DNA from: Rhizobium pisi
Lineage (GTDB): Bacteria; Pseudomonadota; Alphaproteobacteria; Rhizobiales; Rhizobiaceae
Length of the DNA stretch: 64,000 nt
Assembly: GCF_003938655.1 (NCBI RefSeq)
Contig: NZ_RJJT01000016.1
Span: 84,848 to 148,847 of the forward strand
Direction of reading: 5' to 3'
The position numbers and the translations under genes are program-made. This document shows positions 45,786 to 53,829 of this stretch, in pieces. Numbering within the stretch: the first letter of the stretch is position 1; every line of letters begins with the position of its first letter. The notes beneath the pieces were generated by a model. That model had not been told where the DNA came from. It searched no databases and saw only the letters and a program-made list of their open reading frames with translations.

Positions 45786-46100
45786 CTTCTCCGTCGATGA
45801 ATGCGCCGCCGATATCCAACGGTTCTTATTTTATTCCGGCGGCCTGCAACATAACTGTAATCTAGCCACTACGGTTTCAAGATCTGCTCAATGAGCAGAT
45901 CAAGTATAAGCCGGAGATAATGCACAGTCTTCTCGGCAGCTTTTAGGCACGCAATAGGGATCGACGATGCGGTCGCGGCCGGCAGCCTTGGCCTTGCCGC
46001 CGTTGCAGAAGCCAGGCGCATGTGCAGTCCTGCAATCTCCTCTTCCCTCCCCGCCAAAATTTCCGCAATGTCGCGAGTCGGAGGAAGATAGGGGAACTCG
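45786..46100. other. 315-base intergenic region with a perfect palindrome and paired TTGCAG sites
   Basis: Upstream of puuD. It holds a 21-base palindrome (45881-45901; GATCTGCTCA, one base, TGAGCAGATC) and, nearer puuD, TTGCAG (46003-46008) facing CTGCAA (46030-46035). A minus-strand Cys-rich reading frame exists here but lacks a start and I do not call it. Confidence 0.5.
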
Positions 46101-47339
46101 ATGTATGAATATGCCATAGCATGGGAATGGCTGGCCTTCGCGGCACGCTGGTTCCATGTCATCACCGCGATCGCCTGGATCGGATCGTCCTTCTATTTCA
46201 TCGCGCTCGATCTCGGCCTGGTGAAACGCCCGCATCTGCCGCCCGGAGCCTATGGCGAGGAATGGCAGGTCCACGGCGGCGGCTTCTACCATATCCAGAA
46301 GTATCTGGTGGCGCCCGCCCAGATGCCGGAGCACCTGACCTGGTTCAAATACGAGAGCTACTTCACCTGGCTTTCCGGCTTCCTGATGCTCTGCATCGTC
46401 TACTACGGCGGCGCCGACCTCTTCCTCATCGATCGGCACGTGCTCGACATCACCCCGCCCGTCGCGATCCTGATCTCGCTGGCATCGCTTGCCTTCGGCT
46501 GGATCGTCTACGACCTGCTCTGCAAATCCCCGCTTGGGAAAAACACCTGGGGACTGATGGCGGTGCTCTATGCCGTGCTCGTCTTCATGGCCTGGGGCTA
46601 CACGCAGCTTTTTACCGGCCGCGCCGCCTTCCTGCATCTCGGCGCCTTCACCGCGACGATCATGTCGGCCAACGTCTTCATGATCATCATCCCCAACCAG
46701 AAGATCGTCGTTGCCGATCTCATTGCCGGCCGCACGCCCGATCCCAAATACGGACAGATCGCCAAGCAGCGTTCGCTGCACAACAACTACCTGACGCTGC
46801 CCGTCATCTTCTTCATGCTGTCGAACCATTATCCGCTGGCCTTCGGCACGCAGTTCAACTGGCTGATCGCCGCGCTGGTCTTCCTGATGGGCGTCACCAT
46901 CCGCCACTGGTTCAACACCACGCATGCAAGGAAAGGGCGGCCGACCTGGACCTGGATCGTCACCGTCATCCTCTTCATCCTGATCATGTGGCTTTCGACC
47001 GCACCGAAGCTGCTGACCGGCGAAACGGATGCGGCAGCCGTCGCACCCGCCTTCCAGCAATTCGCCGGCGATCCGCACTTTCCGGCCGTCAAGCAACTGG
47101 TCTCGACGCGCTGTTCCATGTGCCATGCGGCCGAGCCGGCCTATGAGGGTATCGTGCGGCCGCCGAAGGGCGTAATACTCGAAAACGACGCGGAAATCGC
47201 CGCTCATGCCCGCGAAATCTATATACAGGCGGGCCGCAGCCATGCCATGCCGCCCGGCAACGTGACCGATATCACGCCTGATGAACGCAAGCTGCTCGTC
47301 GCGTGGTTCGAAAGCGCAGTCGAAGGCAAAAAAGAATGA
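46101..47339 (+). CDS. puuD: Urate hydroxylase PuuD (membrane, cytochrome c fused)
   Basis: A 412-residue inner-membrane protein with about eight hydrophobic segments (residues 1-310) followed by a cytochrome c domain whose haem site is CSMCH at about residue 338. The opening WEWLAFAARWFHVITAIAWIGSSFYFIALD is characteristic of PuuD, the membrane uricase found where cytosolic uricase is absent. It turns urate into 5-hydroxyisourate, passing electrons to the respiratory chain. Its stop overlaps the guaD start (ATGA), so the two are translationally coupled. Confidence 0.93.
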   Translation: MYEYAIAWEWLAFAARWFHVITAIAWIGSSFYFIALDLGLVKRPHLPPGAYGEEWQVHGGGFYHIQKYLVAPAQMPEHLTWFKYESYFTWLSGFLMLCIVYYGGADLFLIDRHVLDITPPVAILISLASLAFGWIVYDLLCKSPLGKNTWGLMAVLYAVLVFMAWGYTQLFTGRAAFLHLGAFTATIMSANVFMIIIPNQKIVVADLIAGRTPDPKYGQIAKQRSLHNNYLTLPVIFFMLSNHYPLAFGTQFNWLIAALVFLMGVTIRHWFNTTHARKGRPTWTWIVTVILFILIMWLSTAPKLLTGETDAAAVAPAFQQFAGDPHFPAVKQLVSTRCSMCHAAEPAYEGIVRPPKGVILENDAEIAAHAREIYIQAGRSHAMPPGNVTDITPDERKLLVAWFESAVEGKKE

Positions 47340-48646
47340 CGACAACACTCCTGCGCGGCCGCCTCCTATCCTTCCATCGCGCGCCGCTTGGTCTCACCGA
47401 CAGCCAAAGCTACCTCTACGAGGAGGACGGCGGCCTGTTGATCGAGGACGGGCTGATCGCGGCTGCCGGCCCTTATGCCGAAGTCAAGGCAAAGGCGGCC
47501 GAGGGCACGGCCGAGATTGACCATCGCCCGCATCTGATCATGCCCGGCTTCATCGACATGCACCTGCATTTTCCGCAGATGCAGGTCATCGCCTCCTATG
47601 CCGCCAACCTGCTCGAATGGCTGAACACCTACACCTTTCCCGAGGAATGCCGCTTCGTCGAAAGCGCCCATGCTCAAAGGATCGCCACGCATTTCTATGA
47701 CGAGCTGATCCGCCACGGCACGACGACGGCGGTCGCCTATTGCTCCGTGCACAAGACCTCGGCCGACGCCTTCTTCGCCGAGGCGATGAAGCGCAACATG
47801 CGCATGGTCGGCGGCAAGGTGATGATGGACCGCAACGCCCCGCAGGGCCTGCTCGACACGCCCGAGATGGGGTATGACGAGACCCGCCAGGTGATTTCGG
47901 ACTGGCACGGCAAGGGCCGCAACCATGTTGCCATCACCCCGCGCTTCGCCATCACCTCGACGCCGGCGCAGATGGAAGCGACATCGGCCCTCGTCCGCGA
48001 ATTTCCCGACCTGCACATCCAGACGCATCTTTCGGAAAACCACGACGAGATCAAATTCACCTGCGAGCTCTATCCCGAGGCGATCGACTATACCGACATC
48101 TACGCCCGCTACGGCCTGCTCGGACCGAAAAGCCTCTTCGGCCACGCCATACATCTCTCCGAGCGCGAAGCCGATGTGATGAGCGAGACCGGCGCCGTTG
48201 CCGTCCACTGCCCGACCTCGAACCTTTTCCTCGGCTCCGGCCTGTTTCCGCTGAAGGCGCTGGCGCGCCGCGAAAAGCCGGTCCGTATCGGTGTCGCAAC
48301 CGACATCGGCGGCGGCTCCAGCTATTCCATGCTCAGGACCATGGACGAGGCCTATAAGATCCAGCAGTTGCTCGGCGAGCGCCTGAACCCGCTGGACAGC
48401 TATTACCTGATGACACGCGGCAATGCCGAGGCGCTGTCGCTGGTCGACCGGATCGGCACGCTGGACCCCGGCACCGAAGCCGATCTCGTCATCCTTAACG
48501 CCGTCGCGACCCCGGCCATGGCGCTGAAGATGGAAACGGTCAAGACGCTGCCCGAGGAACTCTTCCTCTTGCAGACCATGGGCGACGACCGGGCGATTGC
48601 CGAAACCTATGTGGCCGGCGTCGCATTGAAAGCAGGGCTTCGATGA
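47336..48646 (+). CDS. guaD: Guanine deaminase
   Basis: Amidohydrolase of 436 residues converting guanine to xanthine, the substrate of the xanthine dehydrogenase nearby. Zinc and substrate regions are PGFIDMHLHFPQMQ (HxH), QTHLSEN, GHAIHLSE and TDIGGGSSYSM. The length is typical. ATG 47336 lies within the puuD stop. Confidence 0.92.
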   Translation: MTTTLLRGRLLSFHRAPLGLTDSQSYLYEEDGGLLIEDGLIAAAGPYAEVKAKAAEGTAEIDHRPHLIMPGFIDMHLHFPQMQVIASYAANLLEWLNTYTFPEECRFVESAHAQRIATHFYDELIRHGTTTAVAYCSVHKTSADAFFAEAMKRNMRMVGGKVMMDRNAPQGLLDTPEMGYDETRQVISDWHGKGRNHVAITPRFAITSTPAQMEATSALVREFPDLHIQTHLSENHDEIKFTCELYPEAIDYTDIYARYGLLGPKSLFGHAIHLSEREADVMSETGAVAVHCPTSNLFLGSGLFPLKALARREKPVRIGVATDIGGGSSYSMLRTMDEAYKIQQLLGERLNPLDSYYLMTRGNAEALSLVDRIGTLDPGTEADLVILNAVATPAMALKMETVKTLPEELFLLQTMGDDRAIAETYVAGVALKAGLR

Positions 48647-48689
48647 CATCCTCATTGCTCCCAAAATGGGAGCGTGACATGGTTTCGAC

Positions 48690-49114
48690 ATGAGGGTGAC
48701 CGCCCGTCGCACCCTAGCTGAATTTGTCGAAAGCCCTGACGGCCAAAGACGGCCGAACAGGAATGAGTTGAAACCCATCCGCAATGACGATGATTCGCCC
48801 TCCTGCCGTTGAAGCAGCTTTGGGGAGCGAACGACGGTTCGCCCAAAGCCGAAAAGCTCGATATTCTGGCAACGCTTATCGACGTCTATGAAACAGCGCG
48901 ATACCCGATCGACCTGCCCGATCCGATCGATGCCATCCTCTTCCAGATGGAACAACAGGGGCTGATGCGAAAGGATCTGGAACCCATTCTCGGTAGCCGC
49001 GGACGAATAGCCGAAATCCTCAACGGAAAGCGTGCGCTTTCACTCGAAATGATCCGGCGGTTGCATGGACATCTCGGCATTCCCCTGGATATTCTGATCC
49101 AACCGATCCGATAG
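48690..49114 (+). pseudogene. Collapsed higBA toxin-antitoxin locus
   Basis: A 40-codon frame (48690-48812) starts like a HigB toxin (MRVTARRTLAEFVES) and, after about 25 codons, runs straight into the start of a HigA antitoxin (LKPIRNDDD), then stops at TGA 48810. The rest of the antitoxin continues in another frame to 49114: KQLWGANDGSPKAEKLDIL, then the helix-turn-helix GLMRKDLEPILGSRGRIAEILNGKRALSLEMIRRLHGHLGIP. So most of the toxin gene is missing, and a small deletion shifts the antitoxin frame near 48795. The remaining antitoxin frame could only begin at a TTG (48809). No intact toxin is present. Confidence 0.78.
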
Positions 49115-49141
49115 CTGCGTTCAGATGTGAAGGTTCCTTTC

Positions 49142-50284
49142 ATGGCCACTCCGCTCACCATCGAAGATCTGAAAAAACTCGCACAGCGCCGTGTTCCCAA
49201 GATGTTTTTCGACTATGCGGATTCGGGCGCCTGGACGGAATCTACCTATCGGGCGAATGAGAGCGATTTCAGCCAGATCAAGCTGCGCCAGCGGGTTTTG
49301 GTCGATATGAGCAACCGCTCGCTGGAAACGACGATGATCGGCCAGAAAGTGTCGATGCCGGTGGCGCTGGCGCCGACCGGCATGACAGGAATGCAGCATG
49401 CTGACGGCGAGATGCTGGCGGCGCGCGCGGCGGAAGAATTCGGCGTTCCCTTCACCCTGTCGACCATGAGCATCTGCTCGATCGAGGACGTCGCCTCGGT
49501 GACGACGCGACCCTTCTGGTTTCAGCTTTACGTCATGAGGGATAGGGATTTCGTCCTCGATCTCATCCGTCGCGCCAAGGCTGCCAAATGTTCGGCGCTG
49601 GTGCTGACGGCCGACCTGCAGATCCTCGGCCAGCGCCACAAGGACCTCCGCAACGGCCTCTCGGCGCCGCCGAAATTTACCCCGAAGCACCTCTGGCAGA
49701 TGGCGATGCGGCCATTCTGGTGCCTTGATATGCTGCAGACGAAGCGCCGATATTTCGGCAACATCGTCGGCCATGCGAAAAATGTCGCCAACGTCGCCTC
49801 CGTGTCCACGTTCGCGCACGAGCAATTCGACCCGCAGTTATCCTGGTCGGATGTCGCCTGGATCAAGGAACAATGGGGCGGCCCGCTGATCATCAAGGGC
49901 ATACTCGATCCGGAGGATGCCAGGGCGGCCGTCGATACCGGCGCCGACGCGATCATCGTCTCCAATCACGGCGGCCGCCAGCTTGACGGCGCCCCCTCCT
50001 CGATCAGCATGCTGCCGAAGATCATCGATGCCGTCGGCGACCGCATCGAGGTTCACCTCGACGGCGGCATCCGCTCCGGCCAGGACGTGCTGAAGGCCTT
50101 GGCACTCGGCGCGAAAGGCACCTACATCGGCCGCCCCTTCCTCTATGGGCTCGGCGCCATGGGCAAGGAAGGCGTCACGCTGGCGCTCGGCATCATCCGC
50201 AAGGAGATGGACATCACCATGGCACTCTGCGGCAAGCGCGACATCAACGACGTGAACTCGTCGATTATCGACGGGCGGCAATAA
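49142..50284 (+). CDS. FMN-dependent alpha-hydroxyacid oxidase/dehydrogenase
   Basis: A 380-residue enzyme of the lactate/glycolate oxidase family with a TIM barrel binding FMN. Key blocks are RVPKMFFDYADSGAWTE near the start, PVALAPTGMTGMQHADGE, and the catalytic histidine region IVSNHGGRQLDGAPSS near residue 280 (base His, substrate Arg), then HLDGGIRSGQDVLKAL. It oxidises an L-2-hydroxyacid such as lactate or glycolate. In this place glycolate/glyoxylate handling downstream of ureidoglycolate lyase would make sense, but that is inference. ATG 49142 is preferred to 49127, being better placed relative to AAGG. Confidence 0.87.
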   Translation: MATPLTIEDLKKLAQRRVPKMFFDYADSGAWTESTYRANESDFSQIKLRQRVLVDMSNRSLETTMIGQKVSMPVALAPTGMTGMQHADGEMLAARAAEEFGVPFTLSTMSICSIEDVASVTTRPFWFQLYVMRDRDFVLDLIRRAKAAKCSALVLTADLQILGQRHKDLRNGLSAPPKFTPKHLWQMAMRPFWCLDMLQTKRRYFGNIVGHAKNVANVASVSTFAHEQFDPQLSWSDVAWIKEQWGGPLIIKGILDPEDARAAVDTGADAIIVSNHGGRQLDGAPSSISMLPKIIDAVGDRIEVHLDGGIRSGQDVLKALALGAKGTYIGRPFLYGLGAMGKEGVTLALGIIRKEMDITMALCGKRDINDVNSSIIDGRQ

Positions 50285-50334
50285 ACTGCAGCGCTGACAG
50301 AGAATAGCGGTGCGTCGGCCACAAAGGCGACCGG

Positions 50335-51075
50335 CTATCTCACCCAGCCCGCTGCCAGCGCGCTCGCCCAGTCGGCACGGCCCCTTTCGGCGGCCAGTGC
50401 CGACATCGCCTTATGGTCATAGGCGACCGTTCGGAACTGCCATATCCATCCGGCCGCCGTCTTTTCCAGAATGGCATAACTCGCCAGGGGATGGCCGACT
50501 TCCACCTTGTGGTAGTAGGGCAGCTCGTCGTCATAGGCCGCGCAGCCGACGCTGCCGGGATTGACGATCAGGCGACCGTCGGAAAGCCTGATAGCGCGCG
50601 GAAGGTGGCTGTGGCCGCAAAGGATCAGCGGCAGGTCGATGCCCTCGGCCAGTGCCTCGATCGCCTCGATCGGCTTCAGGAAGACGAAACCCTCCGGCGA
50701 AACAGATTCCAGCCAGTAAAGATTGTCGTCCTTCGGCGTCGCATGGCAGAGATAGACCTCACCGCGATAGACAGTATCGAACGGCAGGCTACGAACCCAG
50801 TCGAGATGCGACGGCGACAACTGACGATAAGCGGCGGCATCCGAGGCATGCATGGAGGCCGGATCCTGTTCGATCAGGTATCGGTCGTGATTGCCGCGCA
50901 CCGAGGTCATGCCGAGCGGCATCAGGATATCAGCCGTCCGGCCGGCCTCCAGTGGCCCGCTGAAGAAGTCACCGAGATTGACGATCTCCTCGATGCCCTG
51001 CGCGCGAATGTCATCAAGCACTGCCTCGAGCGCCAGGTGATTGCCATGGATATCGGCGATTGCGGCAAAACGCAT
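50335..51075 (-). CDS. Metallophosphoesterase, YfcE/MJ0936-like
   Basis: A 246-residue calcineurin-like phosphoesterase. The metal-binding blocks appear in order: AAIADIHGNHLALEAV (residue 4 on), VNLGDFFSGPL, VRGNHDRYL, LILCGHSHLPRAI and LIVNPGSVGCAA. The cytoplasmic enzyme would hydrolyse a phosphodiester or monoester; the substrate is unknown. It sits one base before uraH, on the same strand, at the end of the puuE-uraD-hepT-allA-uraH series. Confidence 0.87.
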   Translation of the reverse strand: MRFAAIADIHGNHLALEAVLDDIRAQGIEEIVNLGDFFSGPLEAGRTADILMPLGMTSVRGNHDRYLIEQDPASMHASDAAAYRQLSPSHLDWVRSLPFDTVYRGEVYLCHATPKDDNLYWLESVSPEGFVFLKPIEAIEALAEGIDLPLILCGHSHLPRAIRLSDGRLIVNPGSVGCAAYDDELPYYHKVEVGHPLASYAILEKTAAGWIWQFRTVAYDHKAMSALAAERGRADWASALAAGWVR

Positions 51076-51432
51076 CTAACTGCCTCGATAGGTGGAATAG
51101 CCATAGGGCGAGATCAGCAGCGGCACGTGGTAGTGCGCCGTGATATCGGCGATACCGAAGCGGATGGGCACGAGATCGAGGAAGGCCGGATGCGGCAGCG
51201 GCGTACCGCAGGCTCTGAGATAATCGCCGGCGTGGAAGACCAATTCGTAGGTCCCGACGTGGAAATTCTCGCCGACGAGAATCGGGCCGCCGTCGACCCT
51301 GCCGTCGGCATTGGTCACAACCGTCGTCAGATGCATGCGGATATCGCCGTCGAGCCGGAAGAGATCGATCCTCAAGCCCTCGGCGGGCTTGCCGAGAGCG
51401 GTATCGAGAACATGCGTGGTCAGTCCGGTCAT
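51076..51432 (-). CDS. uraH: 5-Hydroxyisourate hydrolase
   Basis: Transthyretin-like enzyme of 118 residues that hydrolyses 5-hydroxyisourate, the PuuD product, to OHCU. TTHVLDTALGKPAEGL (catalytic His near residue 7) and the C-terminal signature YRGS are present, with HYHVPLLISPYGYSTYRGS forming the end. It overlaps the allA stop by four bases (ATGA). Confidence 0.95.
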   Translation of the reverse strand: MTGLTTHVLDTALGKPAEGLRIDLFRLDGDIRMHLTTVVTNADGRVDGGPILVGENFHVGTYELVFHAGDYLRACGTPLPHPAFLDLVPIRFGIADITAHYHVPLLISPYGYSTYRGS

Positions 51433-51929
51433 AGGGCTGGCTCTTTGATGATGAAGGGGGTTTCGAAGAAGAATTCCTCCAGATTGTTGCCTGGCCCGTC
51501 GCGGTCGACGACCAGGAAATCGGAGGCTTGGCCGAGCGCCATCAGCGGATGATGCCAGACATTGCGGCCGTAGTTCACGCCCTGGTCTCCGCGCGCGCGA
51601 AACACCTGCGGCCTGCCCGGGCGTCCGTTCTCATCCTCCGAGACGACGACGAGAAAGGGACGGTCCGAAATCGGCGAAAAACTCTGGCTGCCGAAGGGAT
51701 GGCGCTCCATCATGTCGACATCATAGGGAAAGCTGCGCGGCTGGCCGCGAAAGAGATTGATGATGACGCGCGCGCCCTCGCCCGTCGCTTGCGCCACGGC
51801 CAATGCGTGGAAACGCTCGGTCGTGCCGCCGTTGATGAGCCGCATCGAGGCCGGATCGGCCTCGATCACCTCGCCGAAAGGAGCAAAGGCGGATTTGGTG
51901 AGTGGGCGGATGTCGAGGTATTCGGACAT
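51429..51929 (-). CDS. allA: Ureidoglycolate lyase
   Basis: A 166-residue cupin-like enzyme that splits ureidoglycolate into glyoxylate and urea. SEYLDIRPLTKSAFAPFGEVIEAD opens it, followed by INLFRGQPRSFPYDVDMMERHPFGSQSF and NYGRNVWHHPLMAL with the cupin histidines. The start at ATG 51929 is four bases from the stop of the HepT-like gene; the frame extends further upstream but only over that gene. It overlaps uraH by four bases. Confidence 0.93.
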   Translation of the reverse strand: MSEYLDIRPLTKSAFAPFGEVIEADPASMRLINGGTTERFHALAVAQATGEGARVIINLFRGQPRSFPYDVDMMERHPFGSQSFSPISDRPFLVVVSEDENGRPGRPQVFRARGDQGVNYGRNVWHHPLMALGQASDFLVVDRDGPGNNLEEFFFETPFIIKEPAL

Positions 51930-51933
51930 GGTT

Positions 51934-52296
51934 TCACTCGCCTTGGGCATGCCAGTAGCGGACAGTATCGATTGCGGAAAGAAGCTCCGGCAGCGTGCGA
52001 TAAGTCGCCTCCCATATCTCCGATGGATTGAGATCGAAGACGTCTTCGAGGATACGGTTGCCCGTGCCGCAGATTTTCGTCCATGGCAGTGTGGGATGCT
52101 CGGTCGCAAATTCCGGATGCGTCACCAACAGGCGAGACGCTGCAGCACCGATGGTGAAATGGCAGAAGGCAACCGCCTTGAAGGTGAGCTTGTCGCCGGA
52201 AAACGCCGTCTCGTCCATTCCGCCGATGAAAGACAGCGCCTCTGATGCCGCTTCATACATTTCATTGAGATAGTCGATGGCGCGCCGCTCTTTCAT
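51934..52296 (-). CDS. Orphan HepT/DUF86-like protein, catalytic motif lost
   Basis: A 120-residue all-helical protein with the HepT/DUF86 layout: RAIDYLNEMYEAASEALSFIGG at the start, an aligned FKAVAFCHFTIGAAASRLL helix, then KICGTGNRILEDVFDLNPSEIWEAT. HepT toxins carry an RNase motif R-x4-6-H (usually followed by Y) in the place where this protein has G-T-G-N-R-I-L-E-D-V; the first Arg, the His and the Tyr are all missing. No MntA nucleotidyltransferase partner adjoins it. It overlaps uraD by four bases and lies four bases before allA, so it is expressed within the urate operon. Its role is unknown; it could be a relic or recruited to another job. Confidence 0.7.
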   Translation of the reverse strand: MKERRAIDYLNEMYEAASEALSFIGGMDETAFSGDKLTFKAVAFCHFTIGAAASRLLVTHPEFATEHPTLPWTKICGTGNRILEDVFDLNPSEIWEATYRTLPELLSAIDTVRYWHAQGE

Positions 52297-52793
52297 TCAG
52301 CCTCCGGCAGCATTGATGTCAGGCGCAGCAGCGCGATCCGCTCGACCTGAGCAGCCGCGGTCGCCAACTCGTCGTCCCTGTTGTTGCCGATCCGCGCTTC
52401 GAAGGCCGACAGGATATCGTCCTTGCCGAGCCCCTTCACGGCGATGATGAAGGGAAAGCCGAATTTTTCGACATAGGCCGAGTTGAGTTCGGTGAAGCGG
52501 GCGTGCTCGGCCGGGCTCAACCGGTCGAGCCCGGCGCCGGCCTGCTCCTTGCGGCTGTCCTCGGTGAGTTCGCCAGCGATAGCCAGGCGCCCGGCAAGGT
52601 CGGGGTGAGCCCGCAGCACGCCGAGGCGCTCCTCTCGGCCTGCCGCGCGGAAGACGGCGGCAAGGGCCGCATGTACGCCTGATGCCGTCAGCGGCTCCTT
52701 CACGCTGCCGGCATCATAGGCACGCTCGGCGATGAACGGCGAATGTTCGAAGACGCCGCCGAAGCGGGAGACAAAATCCTCGCGCGACAGCAT
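52293..52793 (-). CDS. uraD: OHCU decarboxylase
   Basis: A 166-residue enzyme that converts OHCU to S-allantoin. MLSREDFVSRFGGVFEHSPFIAERAYD opens it; RAHPDLAGRL near residue 65 holds the catalytic His, and FPFIIAVKG near 110 is conserved. The start shares a base with the puuE stop (TGATG) and the end overlaps the HepT-like gene by four bases, so the operon is tightly coupled. Confidence 0.93.
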   Translation of the reverse strand: MLSREDFVSRFGGVFEHSPFIAERAYDAGSVKEPLTASGVHAALAAVFRAAGREERLGVLRAHPDLAGRLAIAGELTEDSRKEQAGAGLDRLSPAEHARFTELNSAYVEKFGFPFIIAVKGLGKDDILSAFEARIGNNRDDELATAAAQVERIALLRLTSMLPEAE

Positions 52794-53716
52794 CAGAGCG
52801 CTTCCGGCTGATGGTGTTTGTGCCAGTGCTCGGCGATCTCGATGCGGCGCGGAATCCAGACCTTGTCGTGCTTCAGCACATATTCGATGAAGCGCTTCAG
52901 CGCCGCCGCGCGGCCGGGGCGCCCGACGAGGCGGCAATGCAGGCCGACCGACATCATCTTCGGGCTGCCGTCCTTGCCCTCCTCATAGAGCGTGTCGAAG
53001 GCATCCTTGAGATAGGTGAAAAACTGGTCGCCTGAATTGAAGCCCTGCGGCGTCGCGAAACGCATGTCGTTGGTTTCGAGCGTGTAGGGAATGATCAGGA
53101 AAGGCTTCCCGTCGACGCCCTTCACCCAGTAAGGCAGGTCGTCGGCATAGGAATCGGAGGAGTAGAGGAAACCGCCCTCCTCCTGAACCAGCCGCAGCGT
53201 GTTGTCGGAAGGCTTGCCCTGGTACATGCCGTAAGGCCGCTCGCCGGTGAGTTCGGTATGCAGGCGCACGGCTTCGAGGATGTGCTTGCGCTCCAGATCC
53301 TCGGGAAAATCCTTATATTCCAGCCAGCGGTAGCCGTGGCTGGCGATCTCCCAGCCGGCCTCCTTCATGGCGGCGACGGCCTCAGGGTTGCGGGCCATCG
53401 CCAGCGTCACCCCGTAAACGGTTGCCTGCACCTTGAGATCGGTGAACATCCGCCAGAGCCGCCAGAAACCGGCACGTGAACCATATTCGTAGATCGATTC
53501 CATGTTGAGGTTGCGCTGGCCCGGCCAGGCCGCCGCACCGACGATCTCCGACAGCAGGTTTTCGGAAGCCGGGTCGCCGTCGAGGATCGAGCTTTCGCCC
53601 CCCTCTTCGTAATTGATGACGAACTGCACGGCGATGCGTGCCTCGTCCGGCCATTTCGGATCGGGCGTCTGACGCCCATAGCCGACGAGATTGCGCGGAT
53701 AAGTCTCGGATACCAT
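52793..53716 (-). CDS. puuE: Allantoinase PuuE (polysaccharide-deacetylase type)
   Basis: A 307-residue enzyme with the NodB/polysaccharide-deacetylase fold, unrelated to the amidohydrolase allantoinase, opening allantoin to allantoate. Family marks are NLVGYGRQTPDPKWPDEARIAVQFVINYEEGGE at the start, EYGSRAGFWRL, WEIASHGYRW and the MMSVGLHCRLVGRPGR block. The start is ATG 53716 with AGAAGGTGA upstream; a frame 12 codons longer exists. It is the first gene of the operon and has a candidate operator upstream. Confidence 0.92.
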   Translation of the reverse strand: MVSETYPRNLVGYGRQTPDPKWPDEARIAVQFVINYEEGGESSILDGDPASENLLSEIVGAAAWPGQRNLNMESIYEYGSRAGFWRLWRMFTDLKVQATVYGVTLAMARNPEAVAAMKEAGWEIASHGYRWLEYKDFPEDLERKHILEAVRLHTELTGERPYGMYQGKPSDNTLRLVQEEGGFLYSSDSYADDLPYWVKGVDGKPFLIIPYTLETNDMRFATPQGFNSGDQFFTYLKDAFDTLYEEGKDGSPKMMSVGLHCRLVGRPGRAAALKRFIEYVLKHDKVWIPRRIEIAEHWHKHHQPEAL

Positions 53717-53782
53717 CAAATCACCTTCTGAAAAGACGAGGAACGGTATCATCCGCAGCCGGAATGTCGAGACGGAAACTGC

Positions 53783-53807
53783 GCAACGGAATTTTACCGT
53801 TGCAGAA
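53783..53807. promoter_or_regulatory. Inverted repeat and TTGCAG motif before puuE
   Basis: GCAACGG (53783-53789) and CCGTTGC (53797-53803) are perfect arms around seven bases. The right arm extends to CCGTTGCAGAA (53797-53807), identical to 46000-46010 upstream of puuD. It lies about 70-90 bases before puuE. Confidence 0.5.
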
Positions 53808-53829
53808 CAAATACTTAGTGCGGAGATTT

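Noticed and set aside
45869..46165. Minus-strand Cys-rich reading frame before puuD
   Set aside because: The cysteines (FCNGG..., DPYCVPKSC) recall a small secreted protein, but no start codon with a ribosome site or signal peptide exists outside puuD.
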